Origin: Gnetum montanum
Taxonomy: Eukaryota > Streptophyta > Gnetopsida > Gnetales > Gnetaceae
Direction of reading: 5' to 3'
Length of the DNA stretch: 27,668 bases
NCBI GenBank assembly: GCA_015680685.1
Contig: MNCI01011864.1
Coordinates: 303,652 to 331,319, forward strand
In this document: positions 10,145-20,376 of the stretch, piece after piece
How the letters are laid out: each line of letters begins with the position of its first letter
Position numbering within the stretch: position 1 is the first letter of the stretch
Translations under genes and position numbers: made by a program
Notes under the pieces: model-generated
Seen by the model: the letters and a program-made list of their open reading frames with translations, nothing else
The model's database searches: none
Told to the model about the DNA's origin: nothing

Positions 10145-10331
10145 TATCCCCATAACTGACTAGAAACTTGTCCTCAAGTTAAAACAAGAGGATAAAGTTC
10201 CTTACAAAATTTTTGGGGTTATATACAAATTTAAATACTATGAATTATTTACATTGTTGAATCTACTATGAATTCCACATTATGGTTTGAGTGATGTTTG
10301 AAAAATTATCATGCATTACATGATGGACACA
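10145..10331 (-). mobile_element. 3' end of element B interior, left of the A insertion
   Basis: On the minus strand this runs up to a purine-rich TATGGGGATA next to LTR B, the counterpart of the GTGGGGGTA tract of A. Words such as CCTCAAGTTAAAACAAGAGGATAAAGTTCCTTACAAAA (read in pieces on the plus strand) match the equivalent region of A after its LTR. The interior is interrupted at 10336 by element A and resumes after 20381. Confidence 0.65.
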
Positions 10332-10336
10332 CATGA
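10332..10336. repeat. Target-site duplication of element A, left copy (CATGA)
   Basis: CATGA directly abuts the LTR start TGATAAGC at 10337 and recurs exactly at 20377-20381 after the other LTR. A 5-bp duplication is the normal footprint of Ty3/Gypsy integrase. Confidence 0.85.
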
Positions 10337-11171
10337 TGATAAGCAACAAGGTACCCCTACACCCAACCATACAAATCACAGGTGTTCACGTGTGAACTAG
10401 TTGAATTCCATAGATGTTAATTACCATGTATGTTAGAGTTAAATGGTGAGTTCGTGTTGTCTATTCATTATCTTCCTAGCCTCACTTGTGAAATGCAAGT
10501 GTATGGTTAAGTGTGATTGAGGCATAAGATTTTTATCATTTTATGTTTTATCAATTTGATCACCTAAAAAAATAATGAAAGTGAGAGTAATTAAATGCTA
10601 AGTGAACTATTGTCTAATGTAGCCTAACACAAGTAACCATCCCCACTTCTTGGACACATCTTGAACTTCATGTAATCATTGCTGGGTTGTCAAATGCTAA
10701 CCGTTTTTGAGCTACTAAGTGTCACGCATATGTTCAAAGGGGTCGTGCTTGTGTATTTTAATTAATTGCTGAATGAATAATGTTAAATGTGAACTACATG
10801 AAATCACAATGTATAAATGCATAAAGAAATAAAGTCTTAAGTGCTACAAGAATGAATCAAAGAGCTCATCTTTATTGCCAACACAATGGTGTGTTTAGGT
10901 ACATCAATGCTTGAATAAAGATCCAATTACACTTAGACCTCTTGCTGCAGGCATTTGGAAAATATTCTAACTCTTGAATGAAAAAATTGCAAGAATTTTG
11001 CTACTTGACTAAAAAAAACTCCTGTTGAATCATGTGCCCAAGGGCTATATATATAGGTCCAAGAATACCTTGTGATATTGCATCTTGGGCCACGATATCA
11101 TGTACCTAATATCACAGCCACCCCGATATTGAATACCCGATATCAAGGCTCATGTAAAACATGATTCATCA
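10337..11171 (-). mobile_element. 3' LTR of element A
   Basis: This is an 835-bp copy homologous along its length to 19517-20376. Its plus-strand left end TGATAAGCAACAAGGTACCC aligns to TGATGACCGACGAGGTACCC, and its right end is CATGATTCATCA, as in the 5' LTR. Compared with the 5' LTR it lacks about 21 bp of an AATTAATTG-rich repeat (near 19940) and has about 9 extra bases near 10500. A TATA-like TATATATATA is at 11046-11055. The two LTRs differ at many sites, often C/T or G/A. Confidence 0.92.
11046..11055 (-). promoter_or_regulatory. TATA-like box in 3' LTR of A
   Basis: TATATATATA lies at the position equivalent to the TATAAATA boxes of the 5' LTR of A and of LTR C. It is about 120 bp from the U3 start on the minus strand. 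Confidence 0.6.
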
Positions 11172-11180
11172 TACCCCCAC
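11172..11180 (-). other. Polypurine tract remnant of element A
   Basis: Minus-strand GTGGGGGTA directly precedes the 3' LTR start TGATGAATC. The PPT primes plus-strand DNA synthesis. The tract is short, and the same G-rich core is found next to LTRs B (10145) and C (26140). Confidence 0.7.
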
Positions 11181-13250
11181 GACTGAATGAAAACTCATCC
11201 TCGAGTATAGAAGAAGAGGAATAAGTCCCTTACAAAATATATTAGGAGGTATGGAATGCTTGATTGACATGTAGAGTGACACAGAGGAAACAGACAAATA
11301 TAGAAGTGCCTGAGCATACATCATTACAATTATGTACTAAATTGGGTGTTCATGACAATAGTAAAGAACACCCTTGGATCTAATGGACATCCAACCCCTC
11401 TTGGAAATAGAAGAATGAGGGAGAGGTAGAAGAGATTCAACAGTCATGAACAATCTCTTGTGAGTGATATTAATGCATCATCCTTGGTGAAGATAGTCTC
11501 GTTTTCAGTTCATGCTTCCCACTGCAGTTACAACAAAATCAAGGATTAGTATATAAAGTGTAACACATAGTGGTTGAATACCTTATCTTGTTAGTGGTTA
11601 TACCTAGTTAAGTTGTGATTGTGGTAGATTGGTTTCTTGATAATGTTAGTGGTAAGACTGACAAATAGGTTAGGTAAGAGAAGTGGTCCATAAAATTTAG
11701 AAAAAGCTTAACACAAGGAATACTAAAAAGAGGGTATAGAAACTCAAAACAATAAAAAGAAAGAATTCACTAAAAATAGTTGTGAAGATGTGCACAATTG
11801 GATGGTATTGATGGGGTAAGTAAAAAGAATTCAATTGTAAAAATGTCTAAGGTTAAAGAACATAACTTAACCAAACCAAAATATATGCAAGTGGGTCCTC
11901 CCCAAAGCAGGTGTAAGCATTTTATGCCCTTGCATAACTTAAAACCAAGGAGTTTGTGGGCTCTATGGATGATTAATGGTTATGAAAGGTTAAGTACAGA
12001 AACCTAGAAGTAACTGACACATCAAACCAGAACATCAAATCAAAACATGAAACCAGTAGTGAGGTGAGACATGAAAAGTATAGATGGATGAGAGAAAGAA
12101 TGAAATGGAGTTCCTAATTATGGTCACATTAGGTCCCTTGTGGAGTTTGTGATTAAATAACTTAATAAGATCCATCCTTAGTCTAGACCAAAACCAACCA
12201 CTTTCAGTGACTTCGCATTGACATTCTAAGACTAGTCCATCCCCTGAGACACAAGAATGCTCCCACAAAACAACCACCATTCCAAATTGGAGAAGTAGAA
12301 TGTAAGAAATGACCTTAGTTATATGAGACAAGACAAGTCCCATAACCAATGCTTCTAGCCCTTTTATTTGGTCTAAGGAGTGTGCTTTGAATTCCCATAT
12401 ATATATATATATATAGAATGGGAACCACACCATGTGAATACCCATGCATTTTTGCATTTATTTTGTCCAAGGGGTGTGCTTTGAATCCTCATATTTTTTT
12501 TGATGAGGACCACACCATGCAAGGACTTAGTCAACTTGCTATTGTGGAATGACACAGAATGGTGAGAAGTTCACGAGAACACCCTTGCACACAAGAAAAT
12601 AGAAAAGCAAAAAGAATACCACATCCCTTTGAAGCCACACCCTATTCAAACCTTTGAATCCTTCCCAATTCCAGAAACTACACAAGTTACAAATTTATTA
12701 CAGTTGTATTAATGAAAAAGGGATTGCACGTTTCCAAAATAAGGAAAACCGTAGAGTGTGTGGATGGGTGGATGATGTGGACTCACTACCTGTTACATGA
12801 AAAGAAACCATGTCCTAGTTATTAGTAATGACATTCAATGTCAAAAACCAGACATCAACAATCAAATCACAAATGATACATACCACCATCGAGTAGCACA
12901 TTACCATTGTACTTGGCACATTACATCAAAAATGAGAAAATATAAAAGAGAATAAAAGATAGTCAAGAAATATTAAATATACTAATGATGGTGTAAAGCA
13001 AAAACTTAGAAAACATCAATAACCTAAAAAACAAAAAGATGTAAAATAAAGAATATGAAAAACAAAAAGTTGTAAAACCAAGAATTTGTAAAAAAAAAAG
13101 TTGAAATACTAAGGAGCCACTTAAAGTGTTAGTATGGATGGCCACCTCCCCCATGACTAAGTTGGAAGGAGGAGATCTCAAAGATTGAGCATGGTTGTCC
13201 ATCTTGTGAGGTGTCTATTAAGTTGGTTGGCTTGGGCTCATGGAAAGGTT
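11181..13250 (-). other. Conserved non-coding 3' region of element A
   Basis: This 2-kb stretch lies between integrase and the 3' LTR. Anchors shared with the matching region of element C (26140-27668) include GTGGGTCCTCCCCAAAGCAG (11891 and 26922), AACCAACCACTTTCAGTG (about 12192 and 27229), GGGGTGTGCTTTGAATCCTC (about 12470 and 27422) and GACCACACCATGCAA. A minus-strand 140-codon frame at 12035-12457 is open here. The C copy is broken in the same place by a stop and frame differences, so I do not treat it as a gene. No env-like motif, transmembrane series or coiled coil was seen. Confidence 0.6.
12360..12530 (+). repeat. Duplicated block with inverted-repeat arms in the 3' region of A
   Basis: Two copies, from about 12372 and 12464, each run GTC(T/C)AAGG(A/G)GTGTGCTTTGAATCC, then a T/AT-rich loop, then (T)GAGGACCACACCATG or GGGAACCACACCATG. 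The arms GGTGTG...TCCTCA and TGAGGACCACACC are complementary with interruptions, so each copy could fold. Element C has a single copy (27420-27500). The (TA)n stretch at 12399-12415 lies in the loop of the first copy. Confidence 0.6.
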
Positions 13251-13260
13251 TCAGTTGTTA

Positions 13261-14410
13261 GATATTGACCAATTACTTCTATCTGGGTTGTCAGGTTTAT
13301 ATATGATCATGGCCCTAGATGGAAAAGTCTCTTCGATAATGTAGGGTCCTTTCTACAACATTTGAAACTTGGTTCATTGAGGTATGTGTTTGGGATTCTA
13401 GTAGAGAACCTTGTCTCTTGGTTGAAACTTGACTTTTCTTATTTTGAGGTCATAACATTTCTTTTTGAATGCCTTATGCACTTCATTGGATGACAAGGCC
13501 ATTCATCAATTTTTATCTAGTAAGTTGAGGTTCATTAATCTTTCCTTTTGTGCTAGACTTAGATCCATGTCAAGGTCATAGACTATAGAGAGTGTATAGA
13601 ACTGGGATTGAATGGGTAGTGTTGGTAGTTTTCTGTACACGAGCTCATATGGAGAATAACCTATGGAAAGCTTCCATGTCGAGCGATAGGCCCAAAGGGC
13701 ATTGTTTAGTTTGGTGCTCTAGTCCCTTCAGTACTTGCTAATAGTGTGTGTTAGAATTTTTGTAATCTCTCGATTAGTGACTTTAGCTTGACCATTGGCT
13801 TGAGGGTGATAAGGTGTTGTGAGTTTGTGCTCAACCCTGAAGTGCTACATAAGTTTTTAGAAAGTGGCACTTGTGATATGAGTTCCATTGTCAGAAATTA
13901 ACGCACGAGGCACACCAAAATTGTTTATGATGTTCTGTTGTACAAACCAAGTAATAGTAGTGGATGTACAGTTAGTGACAGTTGCTGCTTTTGCTTGCTT
14001 AGTGCAATAGTCAACCATGACTATTATATATGCCTTTTCATTTGACATAGGCATGATAGGATCCATAAAGTTAATGCCCCAAATATTGAATGGCTTGAGA
14101 GGTTGAATTCATTACTGTGGCCTCTTCATTCAAGCTATCATTCGATCATCTCTTTGACAATAATCACAAGCTTGGACAAACTAGTGTACATCTCTAAAGA
14201 TTGTTGGCCAGTAATATCCTACCATGAGGATTTTTATGACCATGCATCTCCTAGCATAGTGGCCCCCACAAGGGCCTTCATGAGCATCTTAGGGAACATG
14301 TAGTTAATCTATGTTAGGGATACACCAGTGTACCAGGCCATTGGGACATCCTTTGTAAAGGTTCCCATTGATTTTCATGAAATGCTTAACCTGGTAAAGA
14401 AACTATTGTT
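13261..14410 (-). pseudogene. Element A integrase (pol), decayed
   Basis: Integrase would join the element's cDNA to chromosomal DNA. In order on the minus strand: an HHCC zinc-binding region (AHEGPCGGHYA, then GYYWPTIF and ACDYCQR); the core with IWGINFMDP, VMVDYCTK, FGVPRALISDNGTH, TPYHPQANGQAKVTNREI and NALWAYRSTW...GYSPYELVY; and a C-terminal part with FKKKCYDLKIRKVKFQPRDKVLY and KGPYIIEE. The first catalytic Asp (IDF in relatives) is Asn, the second is present in SDNG, and the third Glu (NGQAEV) is Lys, so the D,D,E triad is lost. The longest open piece is 13857-14066. A frameshift near 13850 and several stops break the rest. No chromodomain is seen. Confidence 0.9.
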
Positions 14411-14549
14411 TCTTTTAGGTGTTTAGCCCTTGCGATAATTCTTTCTTGAGAAAATAAGTAAGAATGGTATCATACCATCTTGGTTCATTGGGCTTTTATG
14501 CATGACTAGCCCCTACAAAGAGATATTCATCAAGAAATTAATTAGATAA

Positions 14550-15150
14550 GGGACTCTCTTTCTTCTTGTCATCCCATCTAAGTCATGATAAGTGGTTGGC
14601 AGCCACATTTTCCACACCCTTTCGATCTAACATTGTGAGATTGAGCTCTTGCAAAATCATGAGCCACTATATGAAATAAGGACTCACTATTGGTTTAATC
14701 ATTAAAAACTAGATGGCACTATGATTTTTGTGCATGAACACTTTATAATCAAGCACATAATGCCTGAACTTTTCTAAGGTAAGCACCACCACCATCAACT
14801 CTTTTTTCATAGTGATGTAGTTTAGCTGTGCACCTGCGATACTCCGGCTTGTGCAATGAATGTAATATAGATGTCTTTGATCATCCATCTACATAGGCAC
14901 TACCCCCAAAGCATAATTTGATGCATCGGTCATCACATGAAATGGCCTGGACCAATCAGGTGCTTGTATAATTGGGGTCTTGACAAGCTTCTACTTCAGT
15001 TGTTGAAATGCTATTTCACTTGCAAGGGTCTAGACAAATGGTGCATCTTTCTTTGTTAATTTAACTAATGGCTTGGAAATTTTGGAAAAGTTCTTGATGA
15101 AGTGCTAGTAGTAGCTAGTATGACCAAGGAATTACTACACTTCTTTAACT
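14550..15150 (-). pseudogene. Element A RT connection and RNase H (pol), decayed
   Basis: RNase H would degrade the RNA strand during reverse transcription. The minus strand reads FLGHTSYY.HFIKNFSKI and KPLVKLTKKDAPF (connection), APDWSRPFHVMTDASNYALG (RNase H strand with its first Asp), NYITMKKELMVVVLTLEKFR (helix with Glu), VFMHKNHSAI in place of the usual VFTDH, and DRKGVENVAANHLS in place of the usual VADHLS. Two conserved Asp positions are thus Asn or Lys. Several in-frame stops are present. It continues directly from RT in the normal pol order. Confidence 0.88.
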
Positions 15151-16130
15151 ATTTTTGGTTGATAGGTTATTCCTTGGATGACCCTTATCTTTTCAGGGTC
15201 GACCTCAATTCCTACTTTTGAGATATGGTGCCCCAAGACTATGCCTTCCTAGATCATAAGATGGCTCTTTTGCCAATTAATCCAATGGTTTGTTTTAACA
15301 CATCTTCTCAACACTTACTCAAGACAGTCTAGGACTTGCTCAAACGTAGCTCCGTAGGTAGAAAAGTCATCCATGAAGACTTCTACCTTGCTACCAATTG
15401 TTTGTTGGAAAATGCTAAGGACTAATCATTAAAATGTAGTTGGGGCATTACATAGACCGAATGGCATTTGACAGTAAGTGAAAGTCCCCTAAGGACTTGT
15501 GAAAGTCATCTTTGCTTGGTCCTCTAGTACGATTTGGATTTGGTTATAGCCACTATAACCATCTTAAAAGTTGTAGTAGTTGTGCCCAGAAATGGTGTCC
15601 AGCACTTGGTCAATAAAGAGCAATAGAAAATGATTTTTGAAAGTTGCCATACTAAGCAGCTAGAAGTCGATGCACACCCTTCATTTACCTCCTTTCTTGG
15701 GCATGATCATGAGTGGGCTAATCCACTCACTATCTGCAATAGGGTAGATGAATCCTACCTTGTGAAGTTGCTCAATCTTCTCTTTGACAGTCTACTTTAA
15801 TTTTGGATTCAATCACTATTGTGGCTATCATTTCAGCTTAACAATAGGATTAGTGTATATTTGGTACTAGTATATTCTTAGATCTATTCTTGTGAGCTCA
15901 GAATATGACTAGGTAAAGGCCGTTGGCCATTTTTCCACAACATTCATCAACATCTTCTTTTGTCCTGCAATAAGTTTGGCATTAATAATGACTAGCTTTC
16001 CATTTTTTAAGAACACATACTCTATTTCAATCAGTAGTGTCTTTAATTCAGGGGGTTCTTGTTTGAAATTGCTAGGAATCTCCAACTCTCCCCAATTAAT
16101 ATCATCATTTACTCACTCAGAGAGTTGGTG
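15150..16130 (-). pseudogene. Element A reverse transcriptase (pol), decayed
   Basis: An N-terminal lead-in PPELKTLLIEIEYVFL and a KWPTAFT segment are followed by RT blocks. These are KIEQLHKVGFIYPIADSEW, ISPLMIMPKKGGK then RVCIDF, FIDQVLDTISGHNYY then DGYSGYNQI, GTFTYCQMPFGLCNAPTTF, and VEVFMDDFSTYG, where the catalytic DD (15363-15377) is retained. LGHHISKVGIEVDPEKIRVI follows. Each block matches the standard Ty3/Gypsy order. At least six stops (often TGG to TAG/TGA or CAG to TAG) make it non-functional even though the active-site motif survives. Confidence 0.92.
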
Positions 16131-16322
16131 ATGAACTTGCTTGAGTTCATCCATACTTGCAACATAATCACATGTTAGGCCCTTAGTATGTTCTATGCAC
16201 AATGTACTGCTGCTAGAATTAGTTGTTAGTCACTGGGTGCCTTCTTGTTTTGTGGTTGCCACATACAAACATCTTTGGATTTTAGCTTCCAGTGCATACT
16301 TCTTGCATGTAGAGATAGATGT

Positions 16323-16925
16323 TCACTTCGTTGACCATAGCTTTTGCACAGAATGGCACCCTAAATCACTATACACAATACATGGAATCTTCTTCTTCTT
16401 GATTTTCTCAAATTTATTTTCTTTGGATATCTCTAAGAAAAGATCTTTAATGTCCATTTTGGCATCAACAGTGGTTAACCATGCCCTTTCCATAATAATT
16501 GGGAAGTCCCCCTTACAGTTCTTCACCTTGATTATTAAGAAGTCGATAAGATATGACCACCTAGAAATGATGGTCATGATGTCTTCTACCAATCCAAATG
16601 GAATAGTGATGGATTGGTCTACTAGCTCTAGCTTGATGTTACTCTTCTTTAAGGGAGGAAGGTTCCACGTAGTGTACATCTCATGCAAGATCATATTAAC
16701 ATTGGAACCAGAGTCAAGAAGAGCTTTACAAGGCTCATTCTTAGTAATTTGCAAATATACTAAGAGACTACTAGGATTGGCTAACTTCCTGGGTAAGTTA
16801 CTGACTCGAATCCAATTAGATATAGCATGGGTCAACATCATGGTATGGATTTGAGAGGGATTTTGGTTTGAAGGGGACTTAGATAAAGGTGATGCAGAGG
16901 AAGCTGGAGCAAGACCACCAACCAC
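16323..16925 (-). pseudogene. Element A aspartic protease, 200-codon open remnant
   Basis: This is the retroviral-type aspartic protease that would cut the Gag-Pol polyprotein. The active-site motif LLDSGSNVNMI is at residues 70-80 (catalytic Asp 71), a LELVDQSITIPFGLVEDIM segment is near 99-117, and PIIMERAWLTT (142-152) stands where relatives have PIILGRPWLAT, so the flap-side GRP has changed. It is the longest uninterrupted coding stretch of the element. The same frame extends upstream, through a few stops, into a Pro/Tyr/Gln-rich linker (about 16930-17400), showing gag and protease were one polyprotein. The listed start is only the first Met after a stop. A 219-codon frame on the opposite strand is its shadow. 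Confidence 0.88.
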
Positions 16926-16929
16926 TGGT

Positions 16930-18990
16930 GTGCTTGTGGGCTTTGGTGGATTGTGAGGTTAGAAGAAGGGTCTTTTCTTTAATTGTGGTTCCAACCCACT
17001 TGGTTGGCTAATTGGTTGTAGATTAACCACCCTTGTAGCATTTCTTTGCTGTGGTTGGATAGGCAATTCACCTTACATGGATGGAGCAGATGGTAGTTGT
17101 GTAGGAGGTGGAGGAGTAGGTGTAGGAATAGGAGGAGCATGAGGATAGTAGGTGGAATTCCTCCTTGCACATGGTGGTTTGTAAACTTCAGGAGGGTAGT
17201 GGTGAGGTTGGTAAGTAGTAACATGACTAGAAGAGTCCCGTGGAGATGAAGGTTGCTGAACATAGTAACCATAGGGATATGGTTGTCGGTAGGGGTACAA
17301 GCATCTTGAAAGTGCCAATGCCCACAATTATGGTTGCTACCACTATTGGTATAATTCATAAGGTTGCGGTGGAGTTCCACTTGGATAATACTACTATGGT
17401 TGGTGGAACTATCAAGAGTTGCCTTATGGATAAGGTAATCTTTTGGGTGTTTGCCTTTGTGCAAGTCGTGGATGTAAGGCATACACCCCAGATTCCTGAT
17501 AGTGTGACACAATTGGATAACATCCCTTGGGATGTTTATACTAGTAGACATCACACTCGCCATCATCATCTAATTTGCTATCTGCAACCATCTTTATCAT
17601 AGCCATCTTACCCTTACCCTTGGATATGGCACATTTCGCTTCCTTATGTCTCCAGTGCTCACGGTCACCACTTTGTTCCCTGGACTCTTTAACAATTTTT
17701 AAGACAAATTCAAATTTATTATCCATGGAGTCCCATAATTGGTTAATCTTAGCCATAGTTTTAGACTAAAATTTCTAGAGTGGCAAGGTTTTTTGATTAG
17801 CCATCTCATCTCTTGTTGACTTATCCTCACTGTCACAAAATCAAACCGCACCTTTTGTGAATGGAAGGGTTCTTGTTGTATTCCTCTACACTTTCTTACT
17901 TTCTCAATTCTCCCTTCTCCCTGGCTACTTGCTCAATTAACTTTTGGATTCATTGGGCACTTAACTCTATTAGTCTTCCTTGAGCATAGACACTAAGGGT
18001 TTTCCTTGTTTCAGATCGTAGCCCATCTATAATATGGTAGAGTTGATCAAGCTGAGAATATCCATGGCTGGGACACTTATGTAATAGAGAGTAGTGATAG
18101 CCAATAGCAACATCCAAGGGCTCATGGTTTCCTTATTTCCGCCCTTTGATCAACTTCCTCAGGTTGGAAACTAGGGAGTATGTTTGATATTTTTCATTAA
18201 ACAATTCTAACATCATACTTAACTACTTGATTGATTCCAGTTCCAAGGATAGGCACCAGTTTTCTACTTCCTTAATGAGTGTCCTTGGAAATAATTTTAG
18301 CTTCTGCCAATCATTCTCAATATTCTACAAGGAACATGCATCTTGGAAGGCTTGGAGATGATTTTGAGGATTAGTGTTGTAACCTCCCTCAAACCAAGGG
18401 ATGTTATTCATGTCAAACCTCTTTATTCTACTATTCTTTACATGCCTTGTTGGAATTGTCATAACCTCTGCAATGTTTAACATGCTCCGAGTGGCAAGTA
18501 GAGGTTGATCAAGGCCATAGTAATGGTGCCTACGATGTTCTCTACTAACCCTTCTTTTATGGCGATGGGTCTCTTTGGATCACCCACGCCTCCGATTGTG
18601 AGTGTCCCAATGGTCCCTTTTGTTGTTTTGATCCCATTAGTCACCTCCATCATAGTCATGCCCTCTGTAGCCACAATCTAAGCTAGATGATGAAGAAAAA
18701 GATGATGAAGGGGAAGATGAAGGAGGGCTTGCATCATGTTGGCACCTACTACCTTCTCTTCAATGATTGTGACCATGATTGCGATCATGACTTCCACTTG
18801 CCCCCTTGTCATGACTTTCTCCTCTAGATCCATTTTTGTCATTGGATCCATTCTAACTAGAACTAGGATTATGAATTATGGATTACATGTTTTGGTTGAG
18901 GGCCCCTTGACTAAAGTCAAAGAGAGGAGTGTCACCAAAGGAAGAGTCCCTAGAGAATTGTTCACTTCTATCCAATGGGCCAAGCAGAGG
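16930..18990 (-). pseudogene. Element A gag, decayed
   Basis: Gag would form the virus-like particle that packages the RNA. From the N-terminal end (high coordinates): an Arg/His/Asp-rich part (SHDRNHGHNH, then WDQNNKRDHWDTHNRR); the gag core IKRFDMNNIPWFEGG, HLQAFQDACSL and WQKLKLFPRTLIKEVENW; MLELFNEKYQTYS; CPSHGYSQLDQLYHIIDGL; SETRKTLSVYAQGRL; then MAKINQLWDSMDNKFEFVL (17756 leftward) and a Pro/Tyr-rich tail PYRQPYPYGYYVQQP, PPIPTPTPPPPTQ. The core matches plant Ty3/Gypsy retrotransposon gag domains (FP...W and DGL..ETR landmarks). No CCHC knuckle was found. Multiple stops and frame changes are present; the true start is not determinable but lies near 18.9-19.0 kb. Confidence 0.8.
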
Positions 18991-19497
18991 TGGGAAATTG
19001 TTTGAACCCTTGCCCTTCAAAAGCTCATGTTGTTGCTCCAGCTGACAATTCCTTAACCTTTATGCTTCAGTGGGATGGTAGCCCCTTGAATCAAGATCTC
19101 ACATCTCATACTCCCCATGAAGATGTTGAAGTCCATGTCATGCATGCATTAGCTAGAGCATAGTTGGAACATATCGTTCCAGTGGCAACACAATGTTGGC
19201 TTCCATGTCATGCCACCGTAGCATTTCATCTTAATGTAAGATGAAGGTGAAGTTTGCTACATATTCATTGGGATGAGCATATACCACCTGGTATTGTTGA
19301 GGCACTTGGTCTGTCCTGGGTGAAGATAGGCTCCTATGAGAAGAAGACAATTTATATTAGTGAATCTATATGCATTGTGTGATTAATATTTAATTTAGTT
19401 ATAATAATAATTTAATTTTTGTAAGATTTGACCTTAGGATTTGAACAACAAGGTTACTAAGTTTCACTAAGTTTAGATAGCGCACGTAGAACTAAAG
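18991..19497 (-). other. 5' leader of element A between PBS and gag
   Basis: Non-coding on the minus strand. It is AT-rich at about 19370-19430 and then mixed. It would hold the packaging signal and the gag leader. No structure stood out. Confidence 0.5.
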
Positions 19498-19515
19498 TCC
19501 CTGACAATGGTGCCA
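19498..19515 (-). other. Primer-binding site of element A (tRNA-Asp type)
   Basis: The minus strand reads TGGCACCATTGTCAGGGA one base after the LTR end. The complement of the plant tRNA-Asp 3' end is TGGCGCCGTTGCCGGGGA (established for Athila and relatives). Fourteen of 18 positions match, and all four differences are G-to-A or C-to-T transitions, three of them at CpG sites of the reference. The site fixes both the element's orientation and its 5' LTR. Confidence 0.88.
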
Positions 19516-19516
19516 A

Positions 19517-20376
19517 TGATGACCGACGAGGTACCCCTATGCCCAACCATATGAATCACAGGCATTCATGTGTGATCCAGTCGAATTCCACAGACTTTAA
19601 TTACCAAGTACACTAGAGCTAAATGTTGAGTTTGTGTTGTCCATTAATTATCTTCCCAATCTCACTTGCGAAATGCAAATGTGATTGAGGCATACGATTT
19701 TTATCATGTTATGTTTTATCAATTTGATTAGCTAAAACAATGATGAAAGTGAGAGTAATTAAATGCTAAGTAAACTATTGTCTAATCTAGCCTAACACAA
19801 GTAACTATTCCCACTTCTCGGACACATCTTGAACTTCATGTAAACACTGCTGGGTTGTCAAACACAAATCGTTTTTGAGCTACCAAGTGTCACGCGTATG
19901 CTCGAAGGGGTTGTGGTTGTGTATTTTAATTAATTGCTTAATTAATTGAAATTAATTGTTGAACGAATAAAGTTAAATGCGAACTACATGAAATCACAAT
20001 GTATAAATGAATAAAGAAAGAAAGTCTGAAGTGTTGTAAGGATGAACCAAAGAGCTCGTCTTTATTGCCAACACAATGGTATGTTTAGGTACATCAATGC
20101 TTGAATAAAGATCCAATTACACTTAGACCTCATGCTGTGGGCACTTGGAAAATATTCTAACTCTTGAATAAACAAACTATAAGAATTTTGCTACTTGACT
20201 GAAAAAAAAATCCTCTCAAATTGTGTGCCCAAGGGTTGTATTTATAGGCCTAAGCATGCCTCGTAATATCGCATACCCAATATCGCATCTTGGGCTATAA
20301 TATCGCGTAACTGATATCATGTACCCGATATTGTGACCACATCAATATTGGGGCTCATGTAAAACATGATTCATCA
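19517..20376 (-). mobile_element. 5' LTR of element A
   Basis: This is an 860-bp LTR. On the minus strand it begins TGATGAATCATGTTTTACAT and ends ACCTCGTCGGTCATCA, with terminal inverted repeat TGATGA/TCATCA. U3 is short: the TATA box is only about 130 bp from the start. R plus U5 is correspondingly long (about 700 bp). U3 contains five or six AATATC/GATATC words. The PBS follows at 19515, and the CATGA duplication follows at 20377-20381. Confidence 0.92.
20239..20246 (-). promoter_or_regulatory. TATA box of 5' LTR of A
   Basis: Minus-strand TATAAATA in the context GGCCTATAAATACAACCC. It is conserved in position with 26047-26054 in LTR C. Confidence 0.75.

Larger units (their letters stand above)
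10337..20376 (-). mobile_element. Element A: full-length decayed Ty3/Gypsy retrotransposon (Athila/Tat type)
   Basis: This is a 10,040-bp unit on the minus strand. The 5' LTR is at 19517-20376, the PBS at 19498-19515, gag at about 19.0-17.0 kb, protease at 16.9-16.3 kb, RT at 16.1-15.15 kb, RNase H at 15.15-14.55 kb, integrase at 14.4-13.26 kb, then a 2-kb non-coding 3' region, a PPT remnant and the 3' LTR at 10337-11171. CATGA duplications flank it. RT before integrase defines Ty3/Gypsy. The tRNA-Asp primer site, the LDSGSN protease followed by a VEDI segment, and the absence of a visible chromodomain suggest the Athila/Tat side. Stops in every gene and clear divergence between the two LTRs show it is old and immobile. 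It sits inside element B. Confidence 0.92.

Noticed and set aside
12035-12457. 140-codon minus-strand frame in the 3' region of A
   Set aside because: The matching region of element C is interrupted by a stop and frame differences, the composition is unlike a known domain, and part of it translates a (TA)n repeat.
13261-13400. Chromodomain at the integrase C terminus
   Set aside because: The tail reads KGPYIIEE and a short charged end, with no aromatic-cage chromodomain pattern before the non-coding region.
16195-16854. 219-codon plus-strand open frame
   Set aside because: It lies antisense to the clearly identified protease remnant, has no motif of its own, and begins and ends inside element A.
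16979-17569. 196-codon minus-strand frame over the gag tail
   Set aside because: A neighbouring frame gives the coherent Pro/Tyr-rich linker that runs into the protease. This one is Leu/His-rich shadow sequence.
17240-17602. 120-codon plus-strand frame
   Set aside because: Antisense to gag, with no recognisable feature.
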